From NCBI GenBank assembly GCA_947476925.1, contig CANJSF010000014.1, positions 1-64,000 on the forward strand: DNA of 64,000 nt, in the 5' to 3' direction. How positions within the stretch are numbered: position 1 is the first letter of the stretch; every line of letters begins with the position of its first letter. Shown here piece by piece: positions 50,924 to 59,790 of the stretch. The notes beneath the pieces are model-generated. The model saw only the letters and a program-made list of their open reading frames with translations. It ran no database searches and was not told the origin of the DNA. Origin of the DNA: Rhodospirillaceae bacterium (GTDB lineage: Bacteria; Pseudomonadota; Alphaproteobacteria; Rhodospirillales; Rhodospirillaceae). Position numbers and translations under genes: made by a program.

Positions 50924-52270
50924 ATGCGTTACCTGCCTCTCAGCGATCAAAACCGCGCCGACATGTTAGCCGCCGTTGGCGTGGCGAGCGTGGATGATCT
51001 GTTTGCCGACATACCTGCGGCGGCCAAAGCCAAGGCGACGTTCAACTTGTCCAACTCCATGAGCGAGATGGAAGTCGAACGAGTGTTGTCTGCCATCGCT
51101 GCAAAAAACATCAACGCCGCACAGGCCCCGAGTTTTTTGGGAGCGGGCAACTATCGGCATCACACTCCAGCATCATTGGATTACATCATTCAGCGCGGAG
51201 AGTTTCTGACGGCCTATACGCCTTATCAGCCTGAAATTAGCCAGGGCACCTTGCAGGCGATTTATGAATTTCAAACGCAAGTGGCGCTGATTACCGGCAT
51301 GGAAGTCGCGAACGCTTCTATGTATGACGGTGCCACGGCCTGCGCTGAAGCCGCTACCATGGCCTGCCGCGTCACAAAGCGGGCCAAAGTTTTAGTGTCA
51401 GGGTCTGTGCATCCGCACTACCGCGACGTGACGGCCACGGCTCTGCGATTTATGGATCTGCACATCGAATGCCTTGCTCCCGATCCCGTGGGCGTTGAGG
51501 ATCTGATTGGTCGCGTGGGCAGTGATCTGGCCTGTGTCATCGTGCAAACGCCCGGTTTCTTTGGGCAATTGAATGATTTCACCGCATTGGCTGAAGCCTG
51601 TCACGCCGCTGGCGCTTTGTTGGTCGTGTGTGTGGCCGAGCCTGTCTCGCTTGGCTTGCTGAAATCACCCGGTGCTATGGGTGCCGATATTGTCGTGGGT
51701 GACGGCCAATCCATCGCCACACCCACCATGTTTGGTGGGCCTGGCGTCGGGCTGTTTGCCACGCGCGAGAAGTTTATTCGCCAAATGCCAGGCCGCTTGG
51801 CCGGCGAGACGGTGGACGAAAATGGCCGCCGCGGCTGGGTCCTCACGCTGTCCACACGCGAGCAACACATCCGCCGGGAAAAGGCGACCTCGAACATTTG
51901 CACCAACTCTGGCCTGATTGCGTTGGCGTTTTCAGTGCACATGACGCTGCTGGGCGAGGTGGGCTTTCGCCGCTTGGCGGAATTGAACCACGCGCATGCT
52001 GCGCTGCTGGCCGATCAGCTTGAAACGCTGAAGGGCGTGAAAATTCTACCCAGCGCGTTCTTCAATGAATTCGCCGTTCAATTACCAAAGCCCGCGGCAC
52101 CGGTTGTCGAGGCTTTGGCCAAGCGCAACATCTTGGGCGGTATTCCAGCCTCGCGCTTTTATCCGACTTACCCTGAACTCGAAAACATTCTGCTGCTCAC
52201 AGCCACCGAGATGAATACCGAGGCCGACATCGCTGTCCTTGTTGGCGCGCTGAAGGAGGTGCTGTCATGA
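50924..52270 (+). CDS. gcvPA: Glycine dehydrogenase (decarboxylating), P-protein subunit 1
   Basis: A 448-residue subunit, the N-terminal half of the two-part P protein. [32 protein letters not shown] and [20 protein letters not shown] are family marks. ggag sits before ATG 50924; an earlier TTG at 50912 overlaps the gcvH stop and is less likely. It overlaps gcvPB by ATGA. Confidence 0.95.
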   Translation: MRYLPLSDQNRADMLAAVGVASVDDLFADIPAAAKAKATFNLSNSMSEMEVERVLSAIAAKNINAAQAPSFLGAGNYRHHTPASLDYIIQRGEFLTAYTPYQPEISQGTLQAIYEFQTQVALITGMEVANASMYDGATACAEAATMACRVTKRAKVLVSGSVHPHYRDVTATALRFMDLHIECLAPDPVGVEDLIGRVGSDLACVIVQTPGFFGQLNDFTALAEACHAAGALLVVCVAEPVSLGLLKSPGAMGADIVVGDGQSIATPTMFGGPGVGLFATREKFIRQMPGRLAGETVDENGRRGWVLTLSTREQHIRREKATSNICTNSGLIALAFSVHMTLLGEVGFRRLAELNHAHAALLADQLETLKGVKILPSAFFNEFAVQLPKPAAPVVEALAKRNILGGIPASRFYPTYPELENILLLTATEMNTEADIAVLVGALKEVLS

Positions 52271-53802
52271 CCGAAATCGTCACCACCAGCGGGCACCGTG
52301 CCCTGCAAATTGAACAGCCGTTGATTTTTGAACTAGATACCAGCGGCTCCACAGCGGTTGATTTACCGGCTGCGCCTAAGGTGCGCACCCGGTTAGGCCA
52401 GTTACGCAGTGATAAACCGATTGGCTTGCCGGGTTTGTCGGAACCTGAAGTCGTGCGCCATTACACGCGCCTGTCGCAGAAAAATTATTCCATCGACACA
52501 GGGTTTTATCCGCTGGGCTCGTGCACCATGAAGCACAATCCGCGCCTGAACGAGAAGATGGCGCGCCTGCCGGGCTTTGCCGACATTCACCCCTATCAGC
52601 CGCAAAGCACTGCGCAAGGGGCCTATGAGCTTATCGATACACTGGCCCATTGGCTGAAAACACTTACGGGTATGCCAGCCGTTGCCATGAGCCCTGCAGC
52701 CGGCGCGCACGGCGAACTGTGCGGGCTGATGTGCATTCGCTCGGCGCACGAGGCCAACGGTCAGGGCGCGCGTAAACTTGTGCTGGTGCCTGAATCCGCT
52801 CATGGCACTAACCCCGCCACGGCAGCGCTGTGCGGCTACCGGGTGGAAGCAATCCCCGCCAATGCGGGCGGTCGGGTTGATATCGCCGCACTTAAAGCCA
52901 AGCTCGGCCCCGATGTAGCTGCGGTGATGATCACCAATCCCAACACCTGCGGGTTGTTTGAAACCGAGTGTATTGAAATTGCGCAAGCCGTGCATGCGGC
53001 CGGTGCGTATTTCTATATGGATGGAGCTAACTTCAACGCGTTGGTAGGCCGTGTGCGCATCGCTGATCTCGGCGTTGACGCCATGCACATCAACTTGCAC
53101 AAGACATTTTCCACGCCCCATGGCGGTGGTGGGCCAGGTGCTGGCCCCACCGTGCTGAGTGCGGCTTTGGCTGCATTCGTGCCCGTGCCGTTTGTGGTTA
53201 AGGGCGTTGATGGATTTAGCGTGGAGGAACATGCGGGCGTAGGCGCTGCCAAACAGTCATTGGGTCGCATGAAGGGCTTTCAGGGCCAGTTCGGCGTGTT
53301 TGTCCGCGCGCTCAGTTACATTCTGGCCATGGGCGTCGATGGCCTGAAAACCGCCTCAGGCGACGCGGTACTAAATGCCAACTATTTACGCACGGAGCTG
53401 TCGGCAGAATTGCACCCGGCTTTTGACGGCATCTGCATGCACGAAGTGGTGTTCGACGACAGCTTCTTGAAGAACACGGGCGTCTCAACGCTCGATATCG
53501 CCAAAGCGCTCATCGACGAGGGCTTCCACCCTATGACTATGTACTTCCCGTTGGTGGTGCATGGCGCGCTACTGATGGAGCCCACTGAAACCGAAAGCAA
53601 AGCCACGTTGGACCAGTTTATTGCCTCTCTGTTGGCGCTGGCGCGCAAAGCCAAGCAGGGCGATCAAGCCGAGTGGTTCAAGGGGGCGCCCCGCTTAGCA
53701 CCACGTCGTCGGTTGGATGAAACCCAGGCCGCGCGTAAGCCTGTGTTGAGGTGGCGTAAACCTGAAGTTGGTGCAGTGGTGGCAAAACAGGCGGCGGAAT
53801 AG
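52267..53802 (+). CDS. gcvPB: Glycine dehydrogenase (decarboxylating), P-protein subunit 2
   Basis: A 511-residue subunit holding the PLP site: the lysine is in [17 protein letters not shown]. The segment [20 protein letters not shown] and [16 protein letters not shown] are typical. With GcvPA it decarboxylates glycine and loads GcvH. It is the last gene of the operon; the L protein (lpd) is not here. It converges with the efflux ATPase gene 3 bp beyond its stop. Confidence 0.95.
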   Translation: MTEIVTTSGHRALQIEQPLIFELDTSGSTAVDLPAAPKVRTRLGQLRSDKPIGLPGLSEPEVVRHYTRLSQKNYSIDTGFYPLGSCTMKHNPRLNEKMARLPGFADIHPYQPQSTAQGAYELIDTLAHWLKTLTGMPAVAMSPAAGAHGELCGLMCIRSAHEANGQGARKLVLVPESAHGTNPATAALCGYRVEAIPANAGGRVDIAALKAKLGPDVAAVMITNPNTCGLFETECIEIAQAVHAAGAYFYMDGANFNALVGRVRIADLGVDAMHINLHKTFSTPHGGGGPGAGPTVLSAALAAFVPVPFVVKGVDGFSVEEHAGVGAAKQSLGRMKGFQGQFGVFVRALSYILAMGVDGLKTASGDAVLNANYLRTELSAELHPAFDGICMHEVVFDDSFLKNTGVSTLDIAKALIDEGFHPMTMYFPLVVHGALLMEPTETESKATLDQFIASLLALARKAKQGDQAEWFKGAPRLAPRRRLDETQAARKPVLRWRKPEVGAVVAKQAAE

Positions 53803-53805
53803 ACT

Positions 53806-54567
53806 TTAAGCCGCTGCTACATCCTGCTTCACGGTCGGGTTGGTTTCGATGCTGTCGACCTTGCCATCGATAATGGTGATCTTGCGTTGGCAGCGCTTGG
53901 CGATTTCGGGGTCATGCGTGCTGATCAGAAACGTCGTGCCGCTTTCGGCGTTAATTTCGGCCAACAGCTCCATCACCTGATGGGCCGATTCGCGATCAAG
54001 GTTGCCGGTCGGTTCGTCGGCCAGCACCAGTGCGGGGTTATTCATCAGCGCGCGCGCCAAAGCCACGCGCTGCTTCTGCCCGCCTGAAAGCTTTGTGGCG
54101 CGGTAGTTCAGCCGGTGGCCGAGGCCCACGCGGTTGAGCAGCATGGTGGCGCGCACTTCGGCTTCGACGTCATCCATAAGTTTTGAGGCCACCGCTGGGA
54201 ACATCACGTTCTCCAGCGCCGTGAAGTCGGGCAGCAAATGGTGATATTGAAACACAAAGCCGATGTTGCGATTGCGGAACTTGGTCAGTTCGCGTTCGTC
54301 GGCTTCGGTCAGGTCGTTGCCGAGCATGAAAAAGTGTCCGGCGGTGGGCTTGAGGAGCGTGCCCAAAATCGAAAGCAGGGTACTTTTGCCGCTGCCGCTC
54401 GGGCCCAGCATGGCCACAAACTCGCCAGGATAAATGTCGAAATCGATGCCTTTCAGCACTGGCGTGACCAGATCGCCAATCACGTAGTTTTTTGTCAGGC
54501 CCGCCACCGAGAGTAACGGGGCTCTCTCGGCGACTTTTTCTGTTGGTTTTTCAATCGTGGTTGTCAT
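53806..54567 (-). CDS. ABC transporter ATP-binding protein (LolD/MacB type)
   Basis: A 253-residue ATPase. Walker A is [15 protein letters not shown], the signature [15 protein letters not shown], Walker [13 protein letters not shown], with H in [11 protein letters not shown]. This subgroup works with FtsX-type permeases in lipoprotein release (LolD) or MacAB-like extrusion. It overlaps the permease gene by 4 bp (ATGA) and belongs with the adaptor gene at 55783, which points to the MacAB-like role. Confidence 0.9.
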   Translation of the reverse strand: MTTTIEKPTEKVAERAPLLSVAGLTKNYVIGDLVTPVLKGIDFDIYPGEFVAMLGPSGSGKSTLLSILGTLLKPTAGHFFMLGNDLTEADERELTKFRNRNIGFVFQYHHLLPDFTALENVMFPAVASKLMDDVEAEVRATMLLNRVGLGHRLNYRATKLSGGQKQRVALARALMNNPALVLADEPTGNLDRESAHQVMELLAEINAESGTTFLISTHDPEIAKRCQRKITIIDGKVDSIETNPTVKQDVAAA

Positions 54568-55778
54568 TGGCTGATCGCCTCAAGCGGATCGACGCGCGAT
54601 GCGGCGCGCGCAGGCAGAATTGCCGCCACGGTACTGGCAACGGTCGCCAACATAATGCCCGCAACGTAAGCGCCTTGCGATGGGTCGATAGGGAATACCC
54701 TGCTGCCATCAGCGCGCACGGCCAACTGCATCACTAGCGTCGTAAATGCAAATGCACCACTGGAGCCAACGGCAGCACCCAGCAAGCCAATCAGCACGCC
54801 CTGTATGACAAATACGCGATTGATGAAGCCTTTGGTCATGCCCATGCTACGCATAATACCAATTTCAGACTTGCGCCGCACGGTCGTCAGCAGCAGCGCG
54901 CTTGAGACACCAATGATAATGGTGACGATCGAGAAGAACTTGATCAGCGAGCCGGTCGAGCCTTGGCCCTGAATGGCGTCGAACAGGCGTTTGTTTTTCT
55001 CAACCCAGCTGGTGACTTTCAATCCTGTCGACACCGCAAAGCTAGCCGAAAGGGCGGGTGCGACGTCGAGGTCTTTGAGTTTGATCTCAATACGAGAAAT
55101 ACCGTTGTCGAGGTTCAGGAGGGCCTTGGCAGCCTTGAAGTTCATGTAGGCCACGCGCTCGTCCAAAGACTCAACGCCGATGGAAAAAATGCCGCGCACT
55201 TTCACGTCGCGTTGGCCGCCACGATCAGAGCGGATCACCAAAGTCTGCCCCACGTCGATGGATAAATTGCGCGCCAAGCGGGAGCCGATAATGATTCCGT
55301 TAAGATCAAGGTCGGTGGTGCCCTTGATAATTGCAGGCCCGATTGCGGCCACTTCCGACAGTTGCTCGGGGTTTACACCGGTGATCGAGACTGGCTGCAC
55401 GGCTTGCCCGCGCGTGATGAATCCATTTCCCGCTACCACCGGCACCGCAAGCCGCACGTTGTCATCGGCCAGCACTGTATCAAGCACGGTTTGCCAAGCA
55501 CGAATTTGCGAGCGCTGCGTGTTATCGCGCAAGATCGCGGGCAAAATAAGTGTCCCGTCTGTACCACCCAAAACCTTTGGCGTTTGCTCGCGAGGTTCGA
55601 TCGTGATGTGGGGAATGCTGCCGACCGTTTGCTCGATCTGGTAGCTGGCCAAGCCGTTGATCAACGCGCTCATGAAGCAGAAGACCAAAACGCCAACGCC
55701 AACGCCGCCAATCAGCAATGCAGTTTGCATCTTGCTCGACAGCAGATAGCGCAGGGCAACTTTGGCCTCATAGCGCAT
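54564..55778 (-). CDS. ABC transporter permease (FtsX/LolE/MacB type)
   Basis: A 404-residue permease. One N-terminal helix (ALLIGGVGVGVLVFCFMSALI) is followed by a periplasmic MacB-like domain (about 50-270) and three C-terminal helices with the FtsX-type RRKSEIGIMRSMGMTKGFIN. The start at 55778 fits the usual MRYEAKVALRYL opening; the frame is open to 55847. It sits 4 bp after the adaptor gene. The order adaptor-permease-ATPase matches MacAB/DevBCA-like tripartite exporters. Confidence 0.9.
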   Translation of the reverse strand: MRYEAKVALRYLLSSKMQTALLIGGVGVGVLVFCFMSALINGLASYQIEQTVGSIPHITIEPREQTPKVLGGTDGTLILPAILRDNTQRSQIRAWQTVLDTVLADDNVRLAVPVVAGNGFITRGQAVQPVSITGVNPEQLSEVAAIGPAIIKGTTDLDLNGIIIGSRLARNLSIDVGQTLVIRSDRGGQRDVKVRGIFSIGVESLDERVAYMNFKAAKALLNLDNGISRIEIKLKDLDVAPALSASFAVSTGLKVTSWVEKNKRLFDAIQGQGSTGSLIKFFSIVTIIIGVSSALLLTTVRRKSEIGIMRSMGMTKGFINRVFVIQGVLIGLLGAAVGSSGAFAFTTLVMQLAVRADGSRVFPIDPSQGAYVAGIMLATVASTVAAILPARAASRVDPLEAISQ

Positions 55779-55782
55779 GGTC

Positions 55783-56940
55783 TTAGTCCTGAACCTTGAC
55801 CTTAGTTCCGACGGCTGGTGCTGTTTGGTTCGGTACCACTTGGTCACCGACTTTCAAGCCACTGGTGACAATGACCGATTGGGCTGGCCAATCGATGAAA
55901 GTGATTTTTTGCTCAGCCATTTTGCCGTCGCGAACAACCATCACATAGGGGTCGGTCGCCAAATCACGGATGGCTTGGCGTGGTATGGTCAGCGCATCAG
56001 GTGTGCGATCGACAATCACGTTGACATCCACCGACAATCCAACGGGCAGTTCGTCCCCTGAGACGCCGTTGGGGGCGTCAAACGTCAGGCGCATCAAACG
56101 ACCACCGGTGCTGGTTTGAATTTCCGGCGCTAAATAGCTGACGCGACCTTCGGCTGGCTTCGGGAGGCCGGCAAATGCCAATCGGGCCTGTTGGCCGAGC
56201 TTTATGGCCATGCTGTAGGCTTCGTCGACTTCGGATTCGATTTCCTGGGCACCCGTGGGCGCGATACTGAACATAGCTGTGCGGGCGTCCACAACTTGGC
56301 CCGGATCGACCGGACGATTGAGGATGCGGCCGGTCAGCGGCGCAACAATAGTGAATTCGTCCAAACGCAGTGCTGCGTCGTCGCGTGCTGCTTCCAGACG
56401 GCGCAGATCTTCGCGGCCCTTTGACACGGCCAAAGCGGCCGTTTCAACGCCAGCGACTGTCGTCGAGCCACGTTCCAGCAACGTACGGGCACGCGCCAAA
56501 TCACGCTCTGCTTGGCTTAAAATGCGGCGCTGGGCGTCGAGTGAAGCGCTGGCTTGGGCGACGGCCGATTTTGCACGCGCGGGGTCTATTTGGCCCAGGA
56601 CCTCGCCCGCTTGCACCAGGTCGCCTTTATCTTTGGTCAGGCTCACAATTTGTCCGGTCGCTCTGGGGAAGACCTGAATGCTCTCGCGTGGCTTTACGCG
56701 ACCTGTCACGGCGAGCACACGCTCGGTGGTCTGCGATTTTACCGTTGTGACCCGGACGCTGGGCGGGGGGGTAAACAGCGAAACGGCTGCAATACCTGCA
56801 ATAATAACGGCAACGATCCCCGTACCTATGATCAGGCGGCGGCGTTGACGCAGAGCGCGAAGGTCGGCCAAGCCCATCTGTTGTGTCTCCTCAGTCGTGG
56901 CCGGCCGCGTGTCTGGCTGCGGGGGGTTTGAAATGTGCAT
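55783..56940 (-). CDS. Periplasmic adaptor protein (HlyD/MacA/RND-type)
   Basis: A 385-residue membrane-fusion protein. One N-terminal helix (LIIGTGIVAVIIAGIAAVSLF) is followed by the lipoyl half-motifs (GRVKPRESIQVFPRATGQI and FTIVAPLTGRIL), a coiled coil between them (about 125-195), and a beta-barrel region (PVGLSVDVNVIVDRTP). It links the ABC permease to an outer-membrane factor; no TolC gene is present. An operator-like palindrome lies 24 bp upstream. A shorter start at the internal Met (about residue 22) is possible. Confidence 0.9.
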   Translation of the reverse strand: MHISNPPQPDTRPATTEETQQMGLADLRALRQRRRLIIGTGIVAVIIAGIAAVSLFTPPPSVRVTTVKSQTTERVLAVTGRVKPRESIQVFPRATGQIVSLTKDKGDLVQAGEVLGQIDPARAKSAVAQASASLDAQRRILSQAERDLARARTLLERGSTTVAGVETAALAVSKGREDLRRLEAARDDAALRLDEFTIVAPLTGRILNRPVDPGQVVDARTAMFSIAPTGAQEIESEVDEAYSMAIKLGQQARLAFAGLPKPAEGRVSYLAPEIQTSTGGRLMRLTFDAPNGVSGDELPVGLSVDVNVIVDRTPDALTIPRQAIRDLATDPYVMVVRDGKMAEQKITFIDWPAQSVIVTSGLKVGDQVVPNQTAPAVGTKVKVQD

Positions 56941-56963
56941 GGCGCAGGTCTCACTGTGGTGGT

Positions 56964-56980
56964 TCGTACATTAGGTACGA
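56964..56980 (-). promoter_or_regulatory. Operator-like palindrome before the efflux operon
   Basis: TCGTAC-ATTAG-GTACGA, with 6-bp arms and a 5-nt centre, is 24-40 bp upstream of the adaptor start codon. This size and position are common for TetR/AcrR-type repressors of efflux genes. No such regulator is encoded in the window, so the match is by form only. Confidence 0.45.
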
Positions 56981-57067
56981 CTCTCAGCCAGCCTTGGATT
57001 TCTGCATTGACGAGTATCAACTAGCTGTTTTTCTTAGGCTTTCCGCCATTCCAAGCCTAAATGTGGC

Positions 57068-57103
57068 AAAAAATAACCCCCCAGCACGGTGTGCGGGGGG
57101 TTA
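57068..57103 (-). terminator. Intrinsic terminator of the ATP synthase F0 operon
   Basis: A strong stem TAACCCCCC-(A)-GCAC / GTGC-GGGGGGTTA with a 3-nt loop lies 22 bp after the atpF stop. On the minus strand the stem is followed by ATTTTTTG, giving the usual U-run. This is the clearest rho-independent terminator in the window. Confidence 0.85.
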
Positions 57104-57125
57104 TGAAGCCCAGATTGAGATGGCT

Positions 57126-57608
57126 TTAATTCAGCCGCGTCGAAAGTTCGGCAATGGACTTGTCGACCATGCCCTGGGCTTGGCCAGCCGCGATATTGTC
57201 GCGTAACAAAGCCTCCGCCGCGGTCAAGGCGACGTCGACAGCGGTATTTCGCACCTGGGCGATGGCTTGGGCCTCGGTTTGGGCAATGCGTTCTAGGGCC
57301 TGTTGTTTGCGCCGTTCAATCGAGCGCGTTAGGTCTTGCTCGGCTTCAGCGCGCATCCGGACGGATTCTTCTTTGGCCTGCTGAATGATTTTTTCGGCTT
57401 CGGCCATGGCATCGCGTTGCTTGCGTTGGTACTCGGCCAACAGGGCCTGAGCGTCTTCGCGCAGTTTACGGGCTTCTTCGATTTGTGTGCGAATGAGGTT
57501 GGCGCGGCCGTCGAGCGAGGAGCTAATCGACTTCAGGGCGGGCTTGTAAATCAGAGCAACGACCAAGAGGAAGGCTAAGCCCACCCAAAACGCTGGATCA
57601 TGCAACAT
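57126..57608 (-). CDS. atpF: ATP synthase F0 subunit b
   Basis: A 160-residue subunit. One N-terminal membrane helix (FWVGLAFLLVVALIY) leads into a long charged coiled coil (EEARKLREDAQALLAEYQRK and onward) that forms the peripheral stalk. It is paired with the b' gene just upstream, as in photosynthetic and other alphaproteobacteria that have two different b subunits. It is the last gene of the F0 operon; F1 genes are elsewhere. Confidence 0.92.
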   Translation of the reverse strand: MLHDPAFWVGLAFLLVVALIYKPALKSISSSLDGRANLIRTQIEEARKLREDAQALLAEYQRKQRDAMAEAEKIIQQAKEESVRMRAEAEQDLTRSIERRKQQALERIAQTEAQAIAQVRNTAVDVALTAAEALLRDNIAAGQAQGMVDKSIAELSTRLN

Positions 57609-57620
57609 GTTGGGGTGCTC

Positions 57621-58112
57621 CTACCGCGCGTCTTTAAGGGCCGCGCCGACGGCGGCGTCGATCTTGCCAGCGTCGAGTGTCAGGCCTGAAATGCGCGCAA
57701 CTGCTTCGCGAGCAGTGTCCGCCGCGATCGATTTGATCGAGCCCATGGCATCGGCCTTGGCTTTTTCAATCCGCGCTTCGGCATCGGCGATTTGCTTGCC
57801 AACTTCTGCGTTCACCACAGCCGTTTTATCGTCGGCGACTTTTTTCAACTCAGTTGTGGCCGCCAGCAAAACATCGCGGGCCTGATTACGGGCCGAGGTC
57901 ATGGCCTTCTCGTAGGTGGCAATCGCGGCATCGGTGTCGGCTTTCAAGGCCGCCGCACGGTCAAGGTCGTCTTGGACCAAGCGCGCGCGCTGCTCCAAAA
58001 TTTCGCCGATACGCGGGATGGCAAACTTCGCAATCACCCCATAGAGGGCGATGAAAGTGACCACCAACCAGAAGATCTGCGGCGCGAACGTCGCGGGATC
58101 AAATTGCGGCAT
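57621..58112 (-). CDS. atpF2: ATP synthase F0 subunit b'
   Basis: A 163-residue second stalk subunit. The start at 58112 gives MPQFDPATFAPQIFWLVVTF, typical of b' proteins; the frame runs open to 58217 into atpE. The membrane helix (about 13-32) is followed by the coiled-coil (LEQRARLVQDDLDRAAALKA). The gap to atpF is 12 bp. Confidence 0.92.
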   Translation of the reverse strand: MPQFDPATFAPQIFWLVVTFIALYGVIAKFAIPRIGEILEQRARLVQDDLDRAAALKADTDAAIATYEKAMTSARNQARDVLLAATTELKKVADDKTAVVNAEVGKQIADAEARIEKAKADAMGSIKSIAADTAREAVARISGLTLDAGKIDAAVGAALKDAR

Positions 58113-58179
58113 AGTCGAACGCCTTATGACGAACCCGCCATCTAGCTCGAAAAAATCGAGCGAGACGGCGGTGTTGCGA

Positions 58180-58404
58180 TCAGGTGAAGAGGATGATGAG
58201 CGCGATGACCAGCGCAAACAGCGAGGTTGCTTCAGACAATGCGAAGCCCAGGAACGCTGGTGTGCGCAACTTGTCTTCCATTGAAGGGTTGCGCGCGACG
58301 GCGTTCATGTACGAGCCCCAGACGGTGCCGACGCCGACGCCGCCACCGATAACGCCGATGGCCGCAAGGCCGGCGCCGATCATTTTTGCTGCTTCTGTTT
58401 CCAT
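58180..58404 (-). CDS. atpE: ATP synthase F0 subunit c
   Basis: A 74-residue two-helix proteolipid. Helix 1 is the glycine-rich AAIGVIGGGVGVGTVWGSYM, the loop has ARNP, and helix 2 carries the proton-binding E58 in LSEATSLFALVIAL. The start ATG 58404 follows aaggaagg; a longer frame to 58428 adds eight residues without support. It forms the rotor ring. Confidence 0.94.
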   Translation of the reverse strand: METEAAKMIGAGLAAIGVIGGGVGVGTVWGSYMNAVARNPSMEDKLRTPAFLGFALSEATSLFALVIALIILFT

Positions 58405-58442
58405 GGTGAAGTTCCTTCCTTCGTTCAAGATTGAGTAAGTGG

Positions 58443-59180
58443 TTAGTGGAGATTGATAGCGTCGTTCAGGTAAATGCAGGTCAACAGCGCGAAGACATAG
58501 GCCTGAATCGCTGCCACCATAATTTCGAGCAGGGTCACGGCAAAGACGGCCGCGAAGGGAATAATGCCAAACACCAGGCCCAGCGAAATGATAAAGCCTG
58601 CCAAAACCTTCAGAAGCACGTGGCCAGCCAGCATGTTCGCAAACAGGCGCAAGCTCAGTGAGACGGGGCGGATGAAGTACGACATCACTTCGATGGGCAC
58701 CAAAATGAACGCTACAGGCAATGGCGTTCCGGGCGGGCAGAATAGGCTGAAGTAATGCACGCCGTGGCGCGCGAAACCAATGACGGTCACCGCGATAAAG
58801 ATAAACATTGCCAGCACGGCATTGACGACGATGTGCGAGGTGAAGGTGAAGCTGTATGGCAACAATCCAAGGAAGTTGCCAAACAGAATGAACATGAACA
58901 GCGTGAAGATGAAGGGGAAGTAGCGCATGCCGGCCAAGCCGACGTTATCTTTGACCATGCCGCCGACGAATTCGTACATGATTTCGGCGACCGACTGCCA
59001 ACGCGACGGCACCATGGTACGGTGACGGGTGGCAACCCAGAACAACGTCAGCGTCGCCAAAACGGCCAGCGTCATAAACAACGCAGAATTTGTGTAGGAA
59101 ATATCGACGCCGCCAATGTCGAGCGGAATCCAGCGCTGAATCTCGAATTGATGCATCGGACCATGAGATTCAGCAGCCAC
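58443..59180 (-). CDS. atpB: ATP synthase F0 subunit a
   Basis: A 245-residue membrane subunit with five to six helices. The essential Arg of the proton channel is in VSLSLRLFANMLAGH, and GLLPYSFTFTSHI is the other conserved helix segment. It is preceded by atpI and followed by atpE in the usual alphaproteobacterial F0 order. Confidence 0.95.
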   Translation of the reverse strand: MAAESHGPMHQFEIQRWIPLDIGGVDISYTNSALFMTLAVLATLTLFWVATRHRTMVPSRWQSVAEIMYEFVGGMVKDNVGLAGMRYFPFIFTLFMFILFGNFLGLLPYSFTFTSHIVVNAVLAMFIFIAVTVIGFARHGVHYFSLFCPPGTPLPVAFILVPIEVMSYFIRPVSLSLRLFANMLAGHVLLKVLAGFIISLGLVFGIIPFAAVFAVTLLEIMVAAIQAYVFALLTCIYLNDAINLH

Positions 59181-59222
59181 GTCGTACTCCTTTAGGTCGC
59201 AAGCAACGGATCAGCCGCTGCT

Positions 59223-59597
59223 TCAAAGTTTCGTTTTGTCGTCGTTGGCTTCAGATTTCTGCTCAGCTTCACGCATTGCTCGGCCAAGGCCGACGGCCTG
59301 ATCCAGGCCTTTCATAATGCGGAAGATGTTCATTAAAGCTGCGCCAAACCCCAACAGTATCATCACCACCAGGAACAATGGCTTCGTCTCAAGCCACCGG
59401 TCCAAACTATAGCCCAGCCCCGCACCGACCAAGACAGATGCCACCAATTCGGCGGCAATCCTGAAGCCGACACCTTGGGCTATGCCCGTGGCGCGTCGGC
59501 TTTCGCTTTTTTCCCGCTCTCGATCTTGCTGCGCCCGAACCACGGCAAGCCGCGCTTCGACGTCCTCAAGAGATGGCGGGGTTTTTCGGTCCGTCAT
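59223..59597 (-). CDS. atpI: ATP synthase protein I (AtpI/AtpQ-like)
   Basis: A 124-residue protein with two membrane helices (GFRIAAELVASVLVGAGLGY and LFLVVMILLGFGAALMNIFR) and charged ends, fitting the F0F1-ATPase subunit/AtpI family. It helps c-ring assembly and is not essential for catalysis. It opens the F0 operon. The 193 bp upstream, to the smc stop, show no gene and no clear terminator. Confidence 0.85.
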   Translation of the reverse strand: MTDRKTPPSLEDVEARLAVVRAQQDREREKSESRRATGIAQGVGFRIAAELVASVLVGAGLGYSLDRWLETKPLFLVVMILLGFGAALMNIFRIMKGLDQAVGLGRAMREAEQKSEANDDKTKL

Positions 59598-59790
59598 TAG
59601 GTATGCTTAAGACCGCGCGACCCTCGGCACGGGATCGTGTCGACGAAAGCCGACAGCTGCAGGTCCCGGGTCCAAAATCGCGCGCAACATAGGCAGCAGG
59701 GGTGGGGGTGTCAAGAATGATTCCCGCGCTGCACAACGCCCTGAAAGCCTTGAAAACTCAAGCGTTTGAGGCGCCCACCCCGGCTAAAAA

